From Nitrospira sp. (lineage in GTDB: Bacteria; Nitrospirota; Nitrospiria; Nitrospirales; Nitrospiraceae): DNA of 20,819 bases. The notes under the pieces were generated by a model. The model had not been told where the DNA came from. It was given only the letters and a program-made list of their open reading frames with translations, and made no database searches. The stretch spans positions 44,608-65,426 of the forward strand of contig JABMDH010000086.1 in assembly GCA_015904075.1 (NCBI GenBank). The letters run 5' to 3'. The position numbers and the translations under genes are program-made. This document shows, one piece after another, positions 8,228-15,156 of the stretch (position 1 is its first letter; each line of letters starts with the position of its first letter).

Positions 8228-9000
8228 GAGCGGGATTCTGGAATGGAATCCGAGGATCCCTGATCGAGAGAGAAGGCCTGGTCCGGGGATGCCGCAGCAA
8301 TCGGACCCTCGTCAATGACACCGGAGTAGGAAGGCAGGGTGTCGGATTCCAGACATCCATCGCGCATCGATACCACTCGCTGCATCAATGCCGCCAACGT
8401 TGGATCATGCGTGACAAGGACCAGTGTCGTCCCGTAGTCGCGATGTAGCGAGAGCAAGAGGTCAATTATGGACGCGCCGGTTGTGCTGTCAAGATTACCC
8501 GTGGGCTCATCGGCTAACAGGATCGGCGGGCGGCAAGCAAAGGCGCGTGCGACTGCGACCCGTTGTTGTTCTCCTCCCGACAGCTGCACCGGATAATGTC
8601 CCATACGATCGGATAATCCGACCGCCGTCAGTAACTCAGCGGCACGTGTGCCAGCCTGGCGCTCTCCGCTCAATTCCAACGGAACGGCGACGTTTTCGAT
8701 GGCTGTGAGAGTAGGTATGAGGTGAAACGATTGAAAGATGTAGCCGATTTTCTCTCGACGCACGTGCGCTATCCGGCTTTCGGACAGCGTCGTAATATCC
8801 TGTCCGTCCAGCGTGATCGATCCGGTCGTCGGACGGTCGAGGCCCGCCATCAGCCCGAGCAACGTGGATTTCCCGCTTCCTGACGGTCCCACGATGGCGA
8901 CTGTCTGTTTGGCAGGAATGACCAGAGAAATCTCTTCAAGGATTCTCACGGAACGGCCTGCTGCCGTGAGCACCATCGATACGTTTTTCAGCGAGATCAT
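8224..9000 (-). CDS. ybbA: YbbA-like ABC transporter ATP-binding protein
   Basis: This is a 258-residue ABC ATPase of the MacB/LolD/YbbA type. All the motifs are in order: Walker [10 protein letters not shown] at 38-46, Q-loop Gln90, signature LSGGEQQ at 140-146, Walker B ILLADEPT at 160-167, and switch His198 in VTHDP. It starts at ATG 9000, and its stop overlaps the permease start by four bases, so the two are made together. The gene is divergent from tesA across an 86-bp gap, as in E. coli (tesA / ybbA-ybbP). That conserved order is the main reason for choosing YbbA over LolD or MacB. After about residue 218 there is an unusual 40-residue Ser/Asp/Glu-rich tail with no ABC counterpart. Only one copy exists in the window; the left duplicate was deleted. 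Its permease partner is broken, so activity depends on a partner elsewhere or on trans-assembly. Confidence 0.85.
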   Translation of the reverse strand: MISLKNVSMVLTAAGRSVRILEEISLVIPAKQTVAIVGPSGSGKSTLLGLMAGLDRPTTGSITLDGQDITTLSESRIAHVRREKIGYIFQSFHLIPTLTAIENVAVPLELSGERQAGTRAAELLTAVGLSDRMGHYPVQLSGGEQQRVAVARAFACRPPILLADEPTGNLDSTTGASIIDLLLSLHRDYGTTLVLVTHDPTLAALMQRVVSMRDGCLESDTLPSYSGVIDEGPIAAASPDQAFSLDQGSSDSIPESRS

Positions 9001-9041
9001 AACCGGGTCGATTCTATCGGAGAAGATGGCATCACGATAGT

Positions 9042-9070
9042 ATTATACTGTAGGAAGGGAAGGGCCAAGG
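9042..9070 (-). promoter_or_regulatory. Candidate ybbA promoter in the ybbA/tesA divergent gap
   Basis: On the minus strand a perfect TATAAT lies at 9047-9042, about 40 bp upstream of the ybbA ATG. The -35 region (CCTTGG or CTTGGC near 9070-9064) is poor. The same AT-rich patch on the plus strand (TATTAT/TATACT at 9041-9049) could be the tesA -10, but no -35 fits it well and it sits close to the tesA start. Confidence 0.35.
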
Positions 9071-9086
9071 GAATTTGTATTGCCCC

Positions 9087-9770
9087 ATGTCTCGACGTCA
9101 ACACGTGCTTCTTTTTATTCTGCCGGTTCTTGCGGTCTTTCCGCTCCTTCTCGTCTGTTTCAATCAGACCGCAGTGGAGGCCGGTTCTTCTGAAGCGGGA
9201 GATACCAGGCCGAGGATCGTCGCCTTCGGCGACAGCCTCACCGCCGGATTCGGGGTCAGCGGCGAGGAGGCATACCCTGCCCAACTGCAGCAGCGGTTGG
9301 ATGAGCTGGACCATCAGTATCGGGTCATCAATGCCGGTGTGAGCGGTGATACGACGGCCGGCGGTCTTCGTCGCGTGACCTGGGTGCTTGCCGGCAAGCC
9401 CGACATCGTGATCCTTGAGTTGGGGGCCAATGACGGACTCAGGGGGCTCAGTCTGGAACAAACAAGAAACAACCTCGGTTCAATCATTCAGCAGCTGCAG
9501 CAAGCCGGCGTCACGGTGATCCTGGCCGGTATGAAGCTGCCTCCGAACTATGGGCATGACTACACGAAGGGTTTCGAGGCTATCTTTCCGGCACTTGCCA
9601 GGCAATACCGCCTTCCCCTCATCCCGTTCTTTCTTGAGGGGGTCGCGGCTTCGTCGGTATTGAATCAGGCCGACGGTATTCACCCGACAAAGGCAGGGTA
9701 TAGGATTATTGTCGAGCAGGTACTCAAAACTCTTGGCCCGGTGATCCGTGCACGAGGGAAAATATCCTGA
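9087..9770 (+). CDS. tesA: TesA-like GDSL lysophospholipase/thioesterase
   Basis: This is a 227-residue SGNH/GDSL hydrolase with an N-terminal signal sequence or membrane anchor (residues 7-25 hydrophobic). The four family blocks are clear: Ser50 in FGDSLTAG, Gly87 in GVSGDTTAGG, Asn115 in GANDGLRG, and Asp196/His199 in DGIHPTKAGY. TesA in E. coli is a periplasmic enzyme that cleaves acyl-CoA, lysophospholipids and some ester substrates. I start at ATG 9087 because it gives a clean basic-hydrophobic signal (MSRRQHVLLF). A TTG at 9075 with a well-spaced AAGGG would add four residues. It is divergent from ybbA, the arrangement seen around E. coli tesA. This is the only full copy; a 3' remnant with the DGIH block sits at 4150-4320. 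Confidence 0.9.
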   Translation: MSRRQHVLLFILPVLAVFPLLLVCFNQTAVEAGSSEAGDTRPRIVAFGDSLTAGFGVSGEEAYPAQLQQRLDELDHQYRVINAGVSGDTTAGGLRRVTWVLAGKPDIVILELGANDGLRGLSLEQTRNNLGSIIQQLQQAGVTVILAGMKLPPNYGHDYTKGFEAIFPALARQYRLPLIPFFLEGVAASSVLNQADGIHPTKAGYRIIVEQVLKTLGPVIRARGKIS

Positions 9771-9861
9771 ATGCTCAATGGCATAGAGAAACACGCAGCA
9801 TCGCACAGCAGACTGCGAGCTGCAGAGGGCGTCTAACGATAGAGTGAGGGGGCGTTGTTCG

Positions 9862-10050
9862 TCAGGACTTCTTGAAGAAGGTATCGTAGACGCCGTAGGC
9901 GAGGACTCCCCCGATCAGTACATAGTACAGGGCGGTGATTCCGCTGTAATCCGGGGGCCCACCCTCCGGGGCATTGGCCAACACCGGGAGTGCTTCGACC
10001 AACAAGGCTGTTGCTGCCAGCACGCTTGTTCGTACACAGAGCTTTTTCAT
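9862..10050 (-). CDS. Small exported single-pass membrane protein, right copy
   Basis: This 62-residue protein has the same plan as the copy at 4392-4583: signal peptide ending near ALPVLANA, short Pro/Gly linker, one membrane helix (ALYYVLIGGVLAYGVYD), and the tail FFKKS. It has a strong AGGAGGAG ribosome site. The substitutions between copies are few and conservative, and the linker is one glycine shorter. Conservation of signal, helix and tail argues that it is a real gene even though it matches no family I know. Its place just downstream of the SWIM gene, and convergent with tesA, is the same in both units. Confidence 0.75.
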   Translation of the reverse strand: MKKLCVRTSVLAATALLVEALPVLANAPEGGPPDYSGITALYYVLIGGVLAYGVYDTFFKKS

Positions 10051-10096
10051 CGCAACTCCTCCTCAGAACCGTACCGATTCAATAAAACGAGGGGGC

Positions 10097-10126
10097 ATTG
10101 TACAGAAATTTGTGGGGCCGGCGCAA
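10097..10126 (-). promoter_or_regulatory. Candidate sigma70 promoter for the small exported protein (right copy)
   Basis: On the minus strand TTGCGC (10126-10121), an 18-bp spacer and TACAAT (10102-10097) match the left copy at 4659-4630 in both elements and spacing. Confidence 0.4.
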
Positions 10127-10170
10127 GAGGGGTGGGGAGCCCGGTCACCCGAAGTATTTGTGACGGTGTG

Positions 10171-11079
10171 TTACTTGGAAGGACGCTTTGCCGAGGCTGA
10201 CTTGAGCGATTCAGCCAGGTCTTTGAACGACTCGGTGAGGGAGTTGAGCTGGGAACTCTTGCTCAGGAGTTCGTTTGTGGCTGCCCGAACCTTTCCGTCG
10301 TGTCGAACGACTTCACCGGCCAGTTCGGCGACATGGGCCAGGATCTCCTTATACTCGTCAACCTCGATCTGGGTCAGTTGCAACGTCTCTTGGGCCGTCT
10401 TTGTTTCAGCGATGGAGACCTGGAGTTGTTGGGTCAAACGCCCGATGTAGGCTTCGCGGTCTTTCATTTTTGATTCAAAGCTCATCAGGGCTTCTTCGCT
10501 CTCGCGGTGCCGATGTTCCTGATTCATGATGACTTGAATCCACGTCGAGAGATCTCCCTGGCCCAATTGTGGAGGATCGGGAATTGCTGTGCCTGTTTCG
10601 AGGGCATGCAATGCCGGTCTGAGCCATTCCAAGAACGGGAGTACCTCGCTGAGTTTCACATCAGGAGCGGAGGACTGCGTCATCAATGCTTTTCCTCCGG
10701 CCGAAGGCTCGGGTTTCTGGGGCACCTGAGCCGATTTGGCGACAGTGGATTTTTGCGGCTGCCGAGGCTGGACCCATCGATGGTACTCGATCAGGACGGC
10801 AATGCAGTGGCGGCACATCGGTTCTTCGGGAAGCGTGCACGAACATTTGGAAAGAAGGTGGCCGTCTTTCAACCGGATGGTTTGCTCATAGAGGCCGGAG
10901 TTGCCGATCACCGCCGATGTAATTTGCGAGTCGTCGGCCTCAACGATACGGACACGATTCTCCGCCGCATACTGACGGCCGATGTTGAACGCATTTGCGT
11001 CGGCGACAGATTGAATCATCTGTGGATCCAATAAGCCAAGCCGTTCGGCGCTGCAAGGTATCTTGTTTCGCATTTTCAA
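10171..11079 (-). CDS. SWIM zinc-finger protein with C-terminal coiled coil, right copy
   Basis: This is a 302-residue paralogue of 4704-5612, the same length with no indels. The zinc ligands are preserved (CSCTLPEEPMCRHC at 78-92), as are the following IAVLIEYHRW helix and the long C-terminal coiled coil. The linker at about 103-140 and the middle region (about 140-185) carry most of the changes. Start is TTG 11079 behind GGAG, or ATG 11073 two codons later. The protein is predicted to be cytoplasmic. The metal site and coil suggest a binding or scaffolding role; nothing in the sequence shows an enzyme. It has its own conserved promoter-like sequence, so it may be transcribed apart from chaN. 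Confidence 0.8.
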   Translation of the reverse strand: MKMRNKIPCSAERLGLLDPQMIQSVADANAFNIGRQYAAENRVRIVEADDSQITSAVIGNSGLYEQTIRLKDGHLLSKCSCTLPEEPMCRHCIAVLIEYHRWVQPRQPQKSTVAKSAQVPQKPEPSAGGKALMTQSSAPDVKLSEVLPFLEWLRPALHALETGTAIPDPPQLGQGDLSTWIQVIMNQEHRHRESEEALMSFESKMKDREAYIGRLTQQLQVSIAETKTAQETLQLTQIEVDEYKEILAHVAELAGEVVRHDGKVRAATNELLSKSSQLNSLTESFKDLAESLKSASAKRPSK

Positions 11080-11120
11080 CGACTGAAATCTCCGCCTGTG
11101 TGACGAGTGCGCGCCGCCGT

Positions 11121-11149
11121 AGTCTGCCTTGACGGCGCAGGACTGTCAA
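11121..11149 (-). promoter_or_regulatory. Candidate promoter for the SWIM gene (right copy)
   Basis: On the minus strand there is a perfect TTGACA (11149-11144), a 17-bp spacer and CAGACT (11126-11121). The -35, spacing and -10 are conserved with 5682-5654. Transcription would start about 35 nt before the TTG start codon, ahead of the GGAG motif. Confidence 0.45.
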
Positions 11150-11214
11150 GAATTGAGGACTTTGCCGGTGGTGAATGAGGAGATCTGGGAGAGGGTACAA
11201 GCTGCGGAAGGCCC

Positions 11215-12231
11215 CTATCGACAGCGTGGAGGGGGACCCTTCGCACTCATCGGGGTCAGCCAGATAAAGTCGGCAATCTTTTCACGCGCAAGCTCCCTGA
11301 TGTCTTCAAGCCGGCTTGAATCGAACGACGTCATATAGACCGTTGTTTGCTTCACCTGGCCTGCAAACCGTCGGGCCACCCGCATCGGGACCGGGAGTGC
11401 GTATTGAATATGGCCTCCTCCCGTATAACTCACAATAATTCCGCGCGTTCCACTGTGATCTCGGCGCAGCGCTTCAAGACCGGCGGCTAAGGTTTTTGCC
11501 ATGCCTTCATCGCGGACCATCGACGCCTCATACATCGGTTGCACATGCGCGCCGGCTCCGCTTCCGTGACAGCGCTCTAGTTGATCGACAATACGCGCGC
11601 GATAGGCAGGATCATCGACGATCTCTTCCTGATGCATGCCCCATTGCGTCCATTCCGGCTCTTGCCGGACCTGTGCCAGGCCGAACTTGACGACGCGCCG
11701 GACCAACGGCCTCGGCGGGTTCATGGCGCGGATCGACAGGTGCCGATCGCGGGCAAACGTGACCAGCGGTTCATAGGCGGAAAATTCATGCCCCCAGTTT
11801 TGGGTCCACAGGACCTGTTCAAGAAATTCGCTCCGACCGAACCGGTCATCCGACAGATACTTGTCCAAGGCAGGCTGGCCATCCCATCCGAACATCTCCA
11901 TACCGATGGTGGGCCGGATACCATCTGAAACCAACTGATCCAGAATGCGAAGGGCCGCCTCGATGTGGTGGTTGTTGAAATGTTCTTCGCCCAGATAAAT
12001 GATCTCGTATTGTTCCAGTTCCTTGAGCCATTCGGGAGTAGAGAGGACGCGACCGGTCTGCGCCTCGATGACCTGCCCGGGTTGCCATTCCCCCTTGCGA
12101 TCGGAATCGAGAGCAGCCTGATGTCCGGGGAGACAGCCTGCCAGGGCGACAAGGGTGCACAAGACAACCCCCAGACGACAGGCTGCCCAATTCAATCGGG
12201 CCTTCATACTGAAGCAGCAGTCCATGAACAT
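11215..12231 (-). CDS. ChaN-like lipoprotein (DUF399 family), complete copy
   Basis: This is a 338-residue protein. I start at ATG 12231 because AGGAG (12242-12238) sits six bases upstream; a TTG at 12237 and an ATG at 12207 are alternatives. The N-terminus is a lipoprotein signal with lipobox LAGC (lipidated Cys33), so the product should be membrane-anchored and exported. The core has the ChaN/DUF399 hallmarks: LGEEHFNNHHIEAAL, then GMEMFGWDGQPALDKYL, and a conserved ending around SYTGGGHIQYALPVP. ChaN of Campylobacter is a haem-binding, iron-regulated lipoprotein; distant relatives are TIKI/TraB-like proteins, so a metallo-hydrolase role is also possible. No Fur-box-like site was recognised upstream. 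The tandem-duplication breakpoint falls just after Cys33 (12130). Confidence 0.85.
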   Translation of the reverse strand: MFMDCCFSMKARLNWAACRLGVVLCTLVALAGCLPGHQAALDSDRKGEWQPGQVIEAQTGRVLSTPEWLKELEQYEIIYLGEEHFNNHHIEAALRILDQLVSDGIRPTIGMEMFGWDGQPALDKYLSDDRFGRSEFLEQVLWTQNWGHEFSAYEPLVTFARDRHLSIRAMNPPRPLVRRVVKFGLAQVRQEPEWTQWGMHQEEIVDDPAYRARIVDQLERCHGSGAGAHVQPMYEASMVRDEGMAKTLAAGLEALRRDHSGTRGIIVSYTGGGHIQYALPVPMRVARRFAGQVKQTTVYMTSFDSSRLEDIRELAREKIADFIWLTPMSAKGPPPRCR

Positions 12232-12276
12232 GATCAACTCCTATCATACTGTTCGGAGACGGACAAGGTGCACGGC

Positions 12277-12306
12277 TTGACGGTAGAGTTTACAGGTCAC
12301 TATTCT
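12277..12306 (+). promoter_or_regulatory. Candidate promoter for the methyltransferase-like gene
   Basis: There is TTGACG (12277-12282), an 18-bp spacer and TATTCT (12301-12306) in the divergent gap between chaN and the next gene. It would give a leader of about 45 nt. Confidence 0.4.
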
Positions 12307-12356
12307 TCGGGAATTGTATTTTCCGGTTCCTCCATACAAACGGATTTAGGTTTCTC

Positions 12357-13670
12357 ATGAGTCCTGAGCCTCTTCAGCTCGACGAGTTCCGCCGGCGTAT
12401 CAGCCTGCGTGCGAGGCAGTCTCCCGGCCAGTGGGACGCGTCCAAGCGATTGATCCAACAAGAAGCGTTTCCTGAGACGATCAGCCGGCTGCTTCAACGG
12501 GTCAGAGATACAAGCCTGCCGCCTGCGATTAAAGACCCGTTACTGCATGTTCTACAACCACAACAAGCGAAACGCGTTCAAGATCTCGATGGTGAATGGC
12601 TCAAGACACTCACCGGGTTCCCGCCTGCCAAGGCGATCAGGGCCCTCTGTATTTTCTATGAGCTCATTGTCCCTCCCAGATCCCAGTGGCCCATTCAGAC
12701 GATGTCGAGCAAGGAGATTGAAGACTACATCCAGCGGTCTACCAATCCTTTCGATCTCTTACGCGATACCGACGTCGCGTCGGTATTGGATCTTGGCGCC
12801 GGCGACCTGTCATTCGCCGACGAATTGGTGGAACACTATGTGTCCGAACTCCAACAGCGGCATCGCAACCTGATTCTCCATTGCCTGGACCGGCTCGATC
12901 CCCGCTCACAACTGGGCGGGCCCCTCCATCCTCAGCAGGACCGGTTGCGGGCATTGAGAGACCGGGCGGGACTCACATTTTCATTTTTCGGAGACCAGGA
13001 CATGTTTGCCCTGGATCAGCTGGACGATACCGGTAAACTGGCCCCACGATACACGATCGTCACTTGTTGGGCGCCGGCCACGCCCACCTTCGCGTATGAG
13101 CCATCAAGGCTGTCTCGATCCGTCATGACCGAGGATCTTTCCCGGACAAAGGGCTCCTTCCGGTCCAGTCGATTCCGGGGCGAGCCGGCGCTGGAGGTTC
13201 AGCACGGCGAACGACGGTTGCTGTTCCCTCCCTGGAAGTTTGATATTATCGGCCCCCGTGCCCTTCTCAATCTGATGGCGGCTCGCGGCGCGTTGTGCGT
13301 CCTGGGCGCGGTCGATAACCAAGTCTTTTGGGAGCTGCTGGCACAAGTACTTGACGATTCCCGCTATCGGCCTCAAGACCGGCTGTTTACCGCTGCCAAT
13401 CTTCCGGAAATCTTCGGTGAGGTATATGACTCGTTGAATCGTCTGTCGATCGGTGATTCAGTCGATCTGGCCGATCTGGGGATTCTTCGACGCTTCTCTC
13501 TTTCTCCAGAGTCTGTCGATACTCAGGCCCATCAGGCTCCCACATTTCGATCTGTTCGAATCAGGCGAGGAGCGACCTTTCCGGGAATTCCAGCCGGCAG
13601 CACTGCGAGAAAATTCTCCGGGATGGTAGAAGAAGTGGCTCCGTGGTTCCTCACCCTCGTCCCCTCGTAG
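12357..13670 (+). CDS. Methyltransferase-like protein of unknown substrate
   Basis: This 437-residue protein is predicted to be cytoplasmic, with no signal peptide or membrane helix. Residues 143-155 (VLDLGAGDLSFAD) look like motif I of a class I SAM-dependent methyltransferase, with LILHCLDRLDP about 27 residues later matching the acidic end of the second strand that holds the SAM ribose. TIVTCWAPATPTF (about 229-241) could be the motif IV strand. The first about 120 residues are helical with no assignment. The region after about 250 includes a beta-rich stretch (RRLLFPPWKFDIIGPRALLNL) that I do not recognise. The start at ATG 12357 has only a weak TTAGG ribosome site. It stands alone, divergent from chaN and with a separate promoter from the moxR operon. 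The fold call is moderate; the substrate is unknown. Confidence 0.6.
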   Translation: MSPEPLQLDEFRRRISLRARQSPGQWDASKRLIQQEAFPETISRLLQRVRDTSLPPAIKDPLLHVLQPQQAKRVQDLDGEWLKTLTGFPPAKAIRALCIFYELIVPPRSQWPIQTMSSKEIEDYIQRSTNPFDLLRDTDVASVLDLGAGDLSFADELVEHYVSELQQRHRNLILHCLDRLDPRSQLGGPLHPQQDRLRALRDRAGLTFSFFGDQDMFALDQLDDTGKLAPRYTIVTCWAPATPTFAYEPSRLSRSVMTEDLSRTKGSFRSSRFRGEPALEVQHGERRLLFPPWKFDIIGPRALLNLMAARGALCVLGAVDNQVFWELLAQVLDDSRYRPQDRLFTAANLPEIFGEVYDSLNRLSIGDSVDLADLGILRRFSLSPESVDTQAHQAPTFRSVRIRRGATFPGIPAGSTARKFSGMVEEVAPWFLTLVPS

Positions 13671-13727
13671 AGTCTCGACGGTTCCGTACGACAGGCGTTC
13701 ATCTCTGCCAGGCCTTGCGTATCAAGG

Positions 13728-13743
13728 GGTCATCGGGATGACC
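13728..13743. promoter_or_regulatory. 16-bp perfect dyad upstream of the moxR promoter
   Basis: GGTCATC-GG-GATGACC is a perfect inverted repeat with only two central bases, ending 22 bp before the candidate moxR -35. The tiny centre makes a hairpin poor and a dimeric-regulator operator more likely, but there is no other copy in the window to support this. Confidence 0.3.
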
Positions 13744-13765
13744 GGCGCACAAAAGAGACGAAAAA

Positions 13766-13794
13766 TTGACCACCCTCCGACCCTTTGTTAGACT
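13766..13794 (+). promoter_or_regulatory. Candidate sigma70 promoter of the moxR operon
   Basis: TTGACC (13766-13771, 5 of 6), a 17-bp spacer and TAGACT (13789-13794, 4 of 6) sit about 50 bp before the moxR ATG. It is the best-formed promoter on the plus strand and matches the start of a three-gene operon. Confidence 0.5.
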
Positions 13795-13845
13795 TCGGCG
13801 GTATCCAATCACGTCCATTTTCACCACGAAACAGGCACTGATCCT

Positions 13846-14916
13846 ATGATGAATTCTACGCAGACGATCCGGTCGATTCAGGACAATATTTCGCGGGTGA
13901 TCAAGGGGAAACCACTCGTGATCGAGATGACGGTGGTGGCCCTCCTGGCTCGCGGGCATCTGCTGCTCGAAGATGTGCCCGGTGTCGGAAAAACCACGCT
14001 GGCTCATAGCCTTGCGCGATCATTGGACTGTTCGTTCAAGCGCATTCAGTTTACCAGTGACCTGCTGCCCTCAGACATCGTGGGGGTGTCGATTTTTAAT
14101 CGCCAGAAGCAGGGATTCGAATTCATGCCCGGTCCGATTTTCGCCAACATTGTATTGGCCGATGAGATCAATCGAACCACACCGAAAACCCAAAGCAGCC
14201 TTTTGGAGGCCATGAGTGAAGCGCAGATTTCAGTCGATAACCAGACCTATCCGTTGAGCCAGCCGTTCATGGTGATCGCGACGCAAAACCCCTCGGAGTA
14301 TCACGGAACATTTCCGCTACCGGAGTCTCAGTTGGACCGGTTTCTCATGCGGCTGCGCATCGGTTATCCCTCACCGGATGAGGAGCAGCCGTTCATGGTG
14401 ATCGCGACGCAAAACCCCTCGGAGTATCACGGAACGTTTCCGCTGCCCGAGTCACAGCTAGACCGGTTTCTCATGCGGCTTCGCATCGGGTATCCATCAC
14501 TGGAAGAGGAGCGAAAGGTCCTGGACCGGGCGTCATCGCTCCATCCGGCTGAGGACCTTGAACCGGTTGTGACCGCCCAGGATGTCCTCGACCTTCAGGC
14601 ACAGGTCGATAAGGTGTTTGTGGAGGAGAGTCTGACGGAGTATCTCCTGTCGATTGTCCAGGCGACGAGGCAGTCCGAACTGCTGTCATTGGGTGTGAGC
14701 ACGCGCGGGGCCCTGGCCCTGAGCCGGACGGCTAAAGCGCTCGCGCTGGTCCGTGGCCGCTCCTATTGTCTGCCGGACGATATCAAAGAACTTGCCCCCA
14801 CGGTCCTCTCCCACCGCATCATGGTGGCTCGATCGCAGGGAATTCGCCAGCGAAGCTTCGAGCAGGCCGAGCGTATTATTCAGGATCTGGTGGAATCGAT
14901 CCCCGTTCCTGTCTAA
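13846..14916 (+). CDS. MoxR-family AAA+ ATPase with internal duplication
   Basis: This is a 356-residue MoxR ATPase. Walker A is GVGKTT at 46-51, Walker B is IVLADEIN at 102-109, sensor 1 is Asn148 in ATQNP, and the LPESQLDRF block carrying the arginine finger follows. The C-terminal lid helices run from about 225, with STRGALALSRTAKALAL as the sensor 2 region. MoxR proteins act as chaperones that ready partner proteins, often encoded with DUF58/VWA and transglutaminase genes as here. The oddity is that residues 139-180 are repeated in frame as 181-222, so sensor 1 and the arginine finger occur twice. Without the repeat the length would be 314, normal for the family. Such an insert in the middle of the AAA+ core would be expected to disturb the fold. 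Start is ATG 13846 (or 13849), with a weak ribosome site. Confidence 0.85.
   Translation: MMNSTQTIRSIQDNISRVIKGKPLVIEMTVVALLARGHLLLEDVPGVGKTTLAHSLARSLDCSFKRIQFTSDLLPSDIVGVSIFNRQKQGFEFMPGPIFANIVLADEINRTTPKTQSSLLEAMSEAQISVDNQTYPLSQPFMVIATQNPSEYHGTFPLPESQLDRFLMRLRIGYPSPDEEQPFMVIATQNPSEYHGTFPLPESQLDRFLMRLRIGYPSLEEERKVLDRASSLHPAEDLEPVVTAQDVLDLQAQVDKVFVEESLTEYLLSIVQATRQSELLSLGVSTRGALALSRTAKALALVRGRSYCLPDDIKELAPTVLSHRIMVARSQGIRQRSFEQAERIIQDLVESIPVPV
14260..14511 (+). repeat. 126-bp in-frame tandem duplication within moxR
   Basis: Units are 14260-14385 and 14386-14511. The first about 50 bases of the units are identical; about nine or ten differences lie in the rest, mostly silent third positions (for example CTACCG/CTGCCC and TCT/TCA). 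Only Pro/Leu and Asp/Glu changes alter the protein, near the ends of the units. Confidence 0.95.
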
Positions 14917-15120
14917 CAGGATGCTGAAAAAGTCCGCCAGCGGCGTTCTCGCATCGCTCCGAGGCTCAACGTACCGAAGCGTACGCCTCGCCTCTTCACT
15001 CGCTGCGGCCTTGCTGGACGGCCATTTTGAGCATCCTGATGTAAATGGATGGGTTAACGCCATCTGCAATATATCAACGATGTCTAATGTGCATGCCTAG
15101 TTTTTCTGCAACCTGCTAAC
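14917..15120. repeat. Inverted-repeat element between moxR and the DUF58 gene
   Basis: A left arm at 14917-14941 (beginning CAGGATGCTGAAAAAG) pairs with a right arm at 15013-15038 (ending TTTTGAGCATCCTG), with about five mismatches in 25 bases. The core between them holds a smaller hairpin, CGTAC-CGAAGC-GTACG. A third, weaker complementary arm lies at 15101-15120 (TTTTTCTGCAACCTGCTAAC), so the element may be composite. It begins directly after the moxR stop codon and fills most of a 240-bp gap inside an operon. It has no coding capacity of its own and looks like a REP/MITE-type dispersed element. It could also attenuate or stabilise operon mRNA. Confidence 0.7.
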
Positions 15121-15156
15121 AGGCTGCGAGAGTCCAGAATTTGTGTGTGAGGGGCC

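Larger units (their letters stand above)
6665..12130. repeat. Right unit of the diverged tandem duplication (5.47 kb, complete)
   Basis: This is the full-length version of the duplicated unit. It starts inside the permease (equivalent to 3228) and ends inside chaN just after the lipobox (equivalent to 6664). It carries the only complete ybbA and tesA genes. Bases 2121-3227 on the left and 12131-12231 on the right are single copy and complete the outer halves of the permease and chaN. Confidence 0.85.

Noticed and set aside
9771..9840. Possible terminator after tesA
   Set aside because: Short complementary CGCAG/CTGCG segments exist but there is no T-run, and the pairing is not kept in the left copy.
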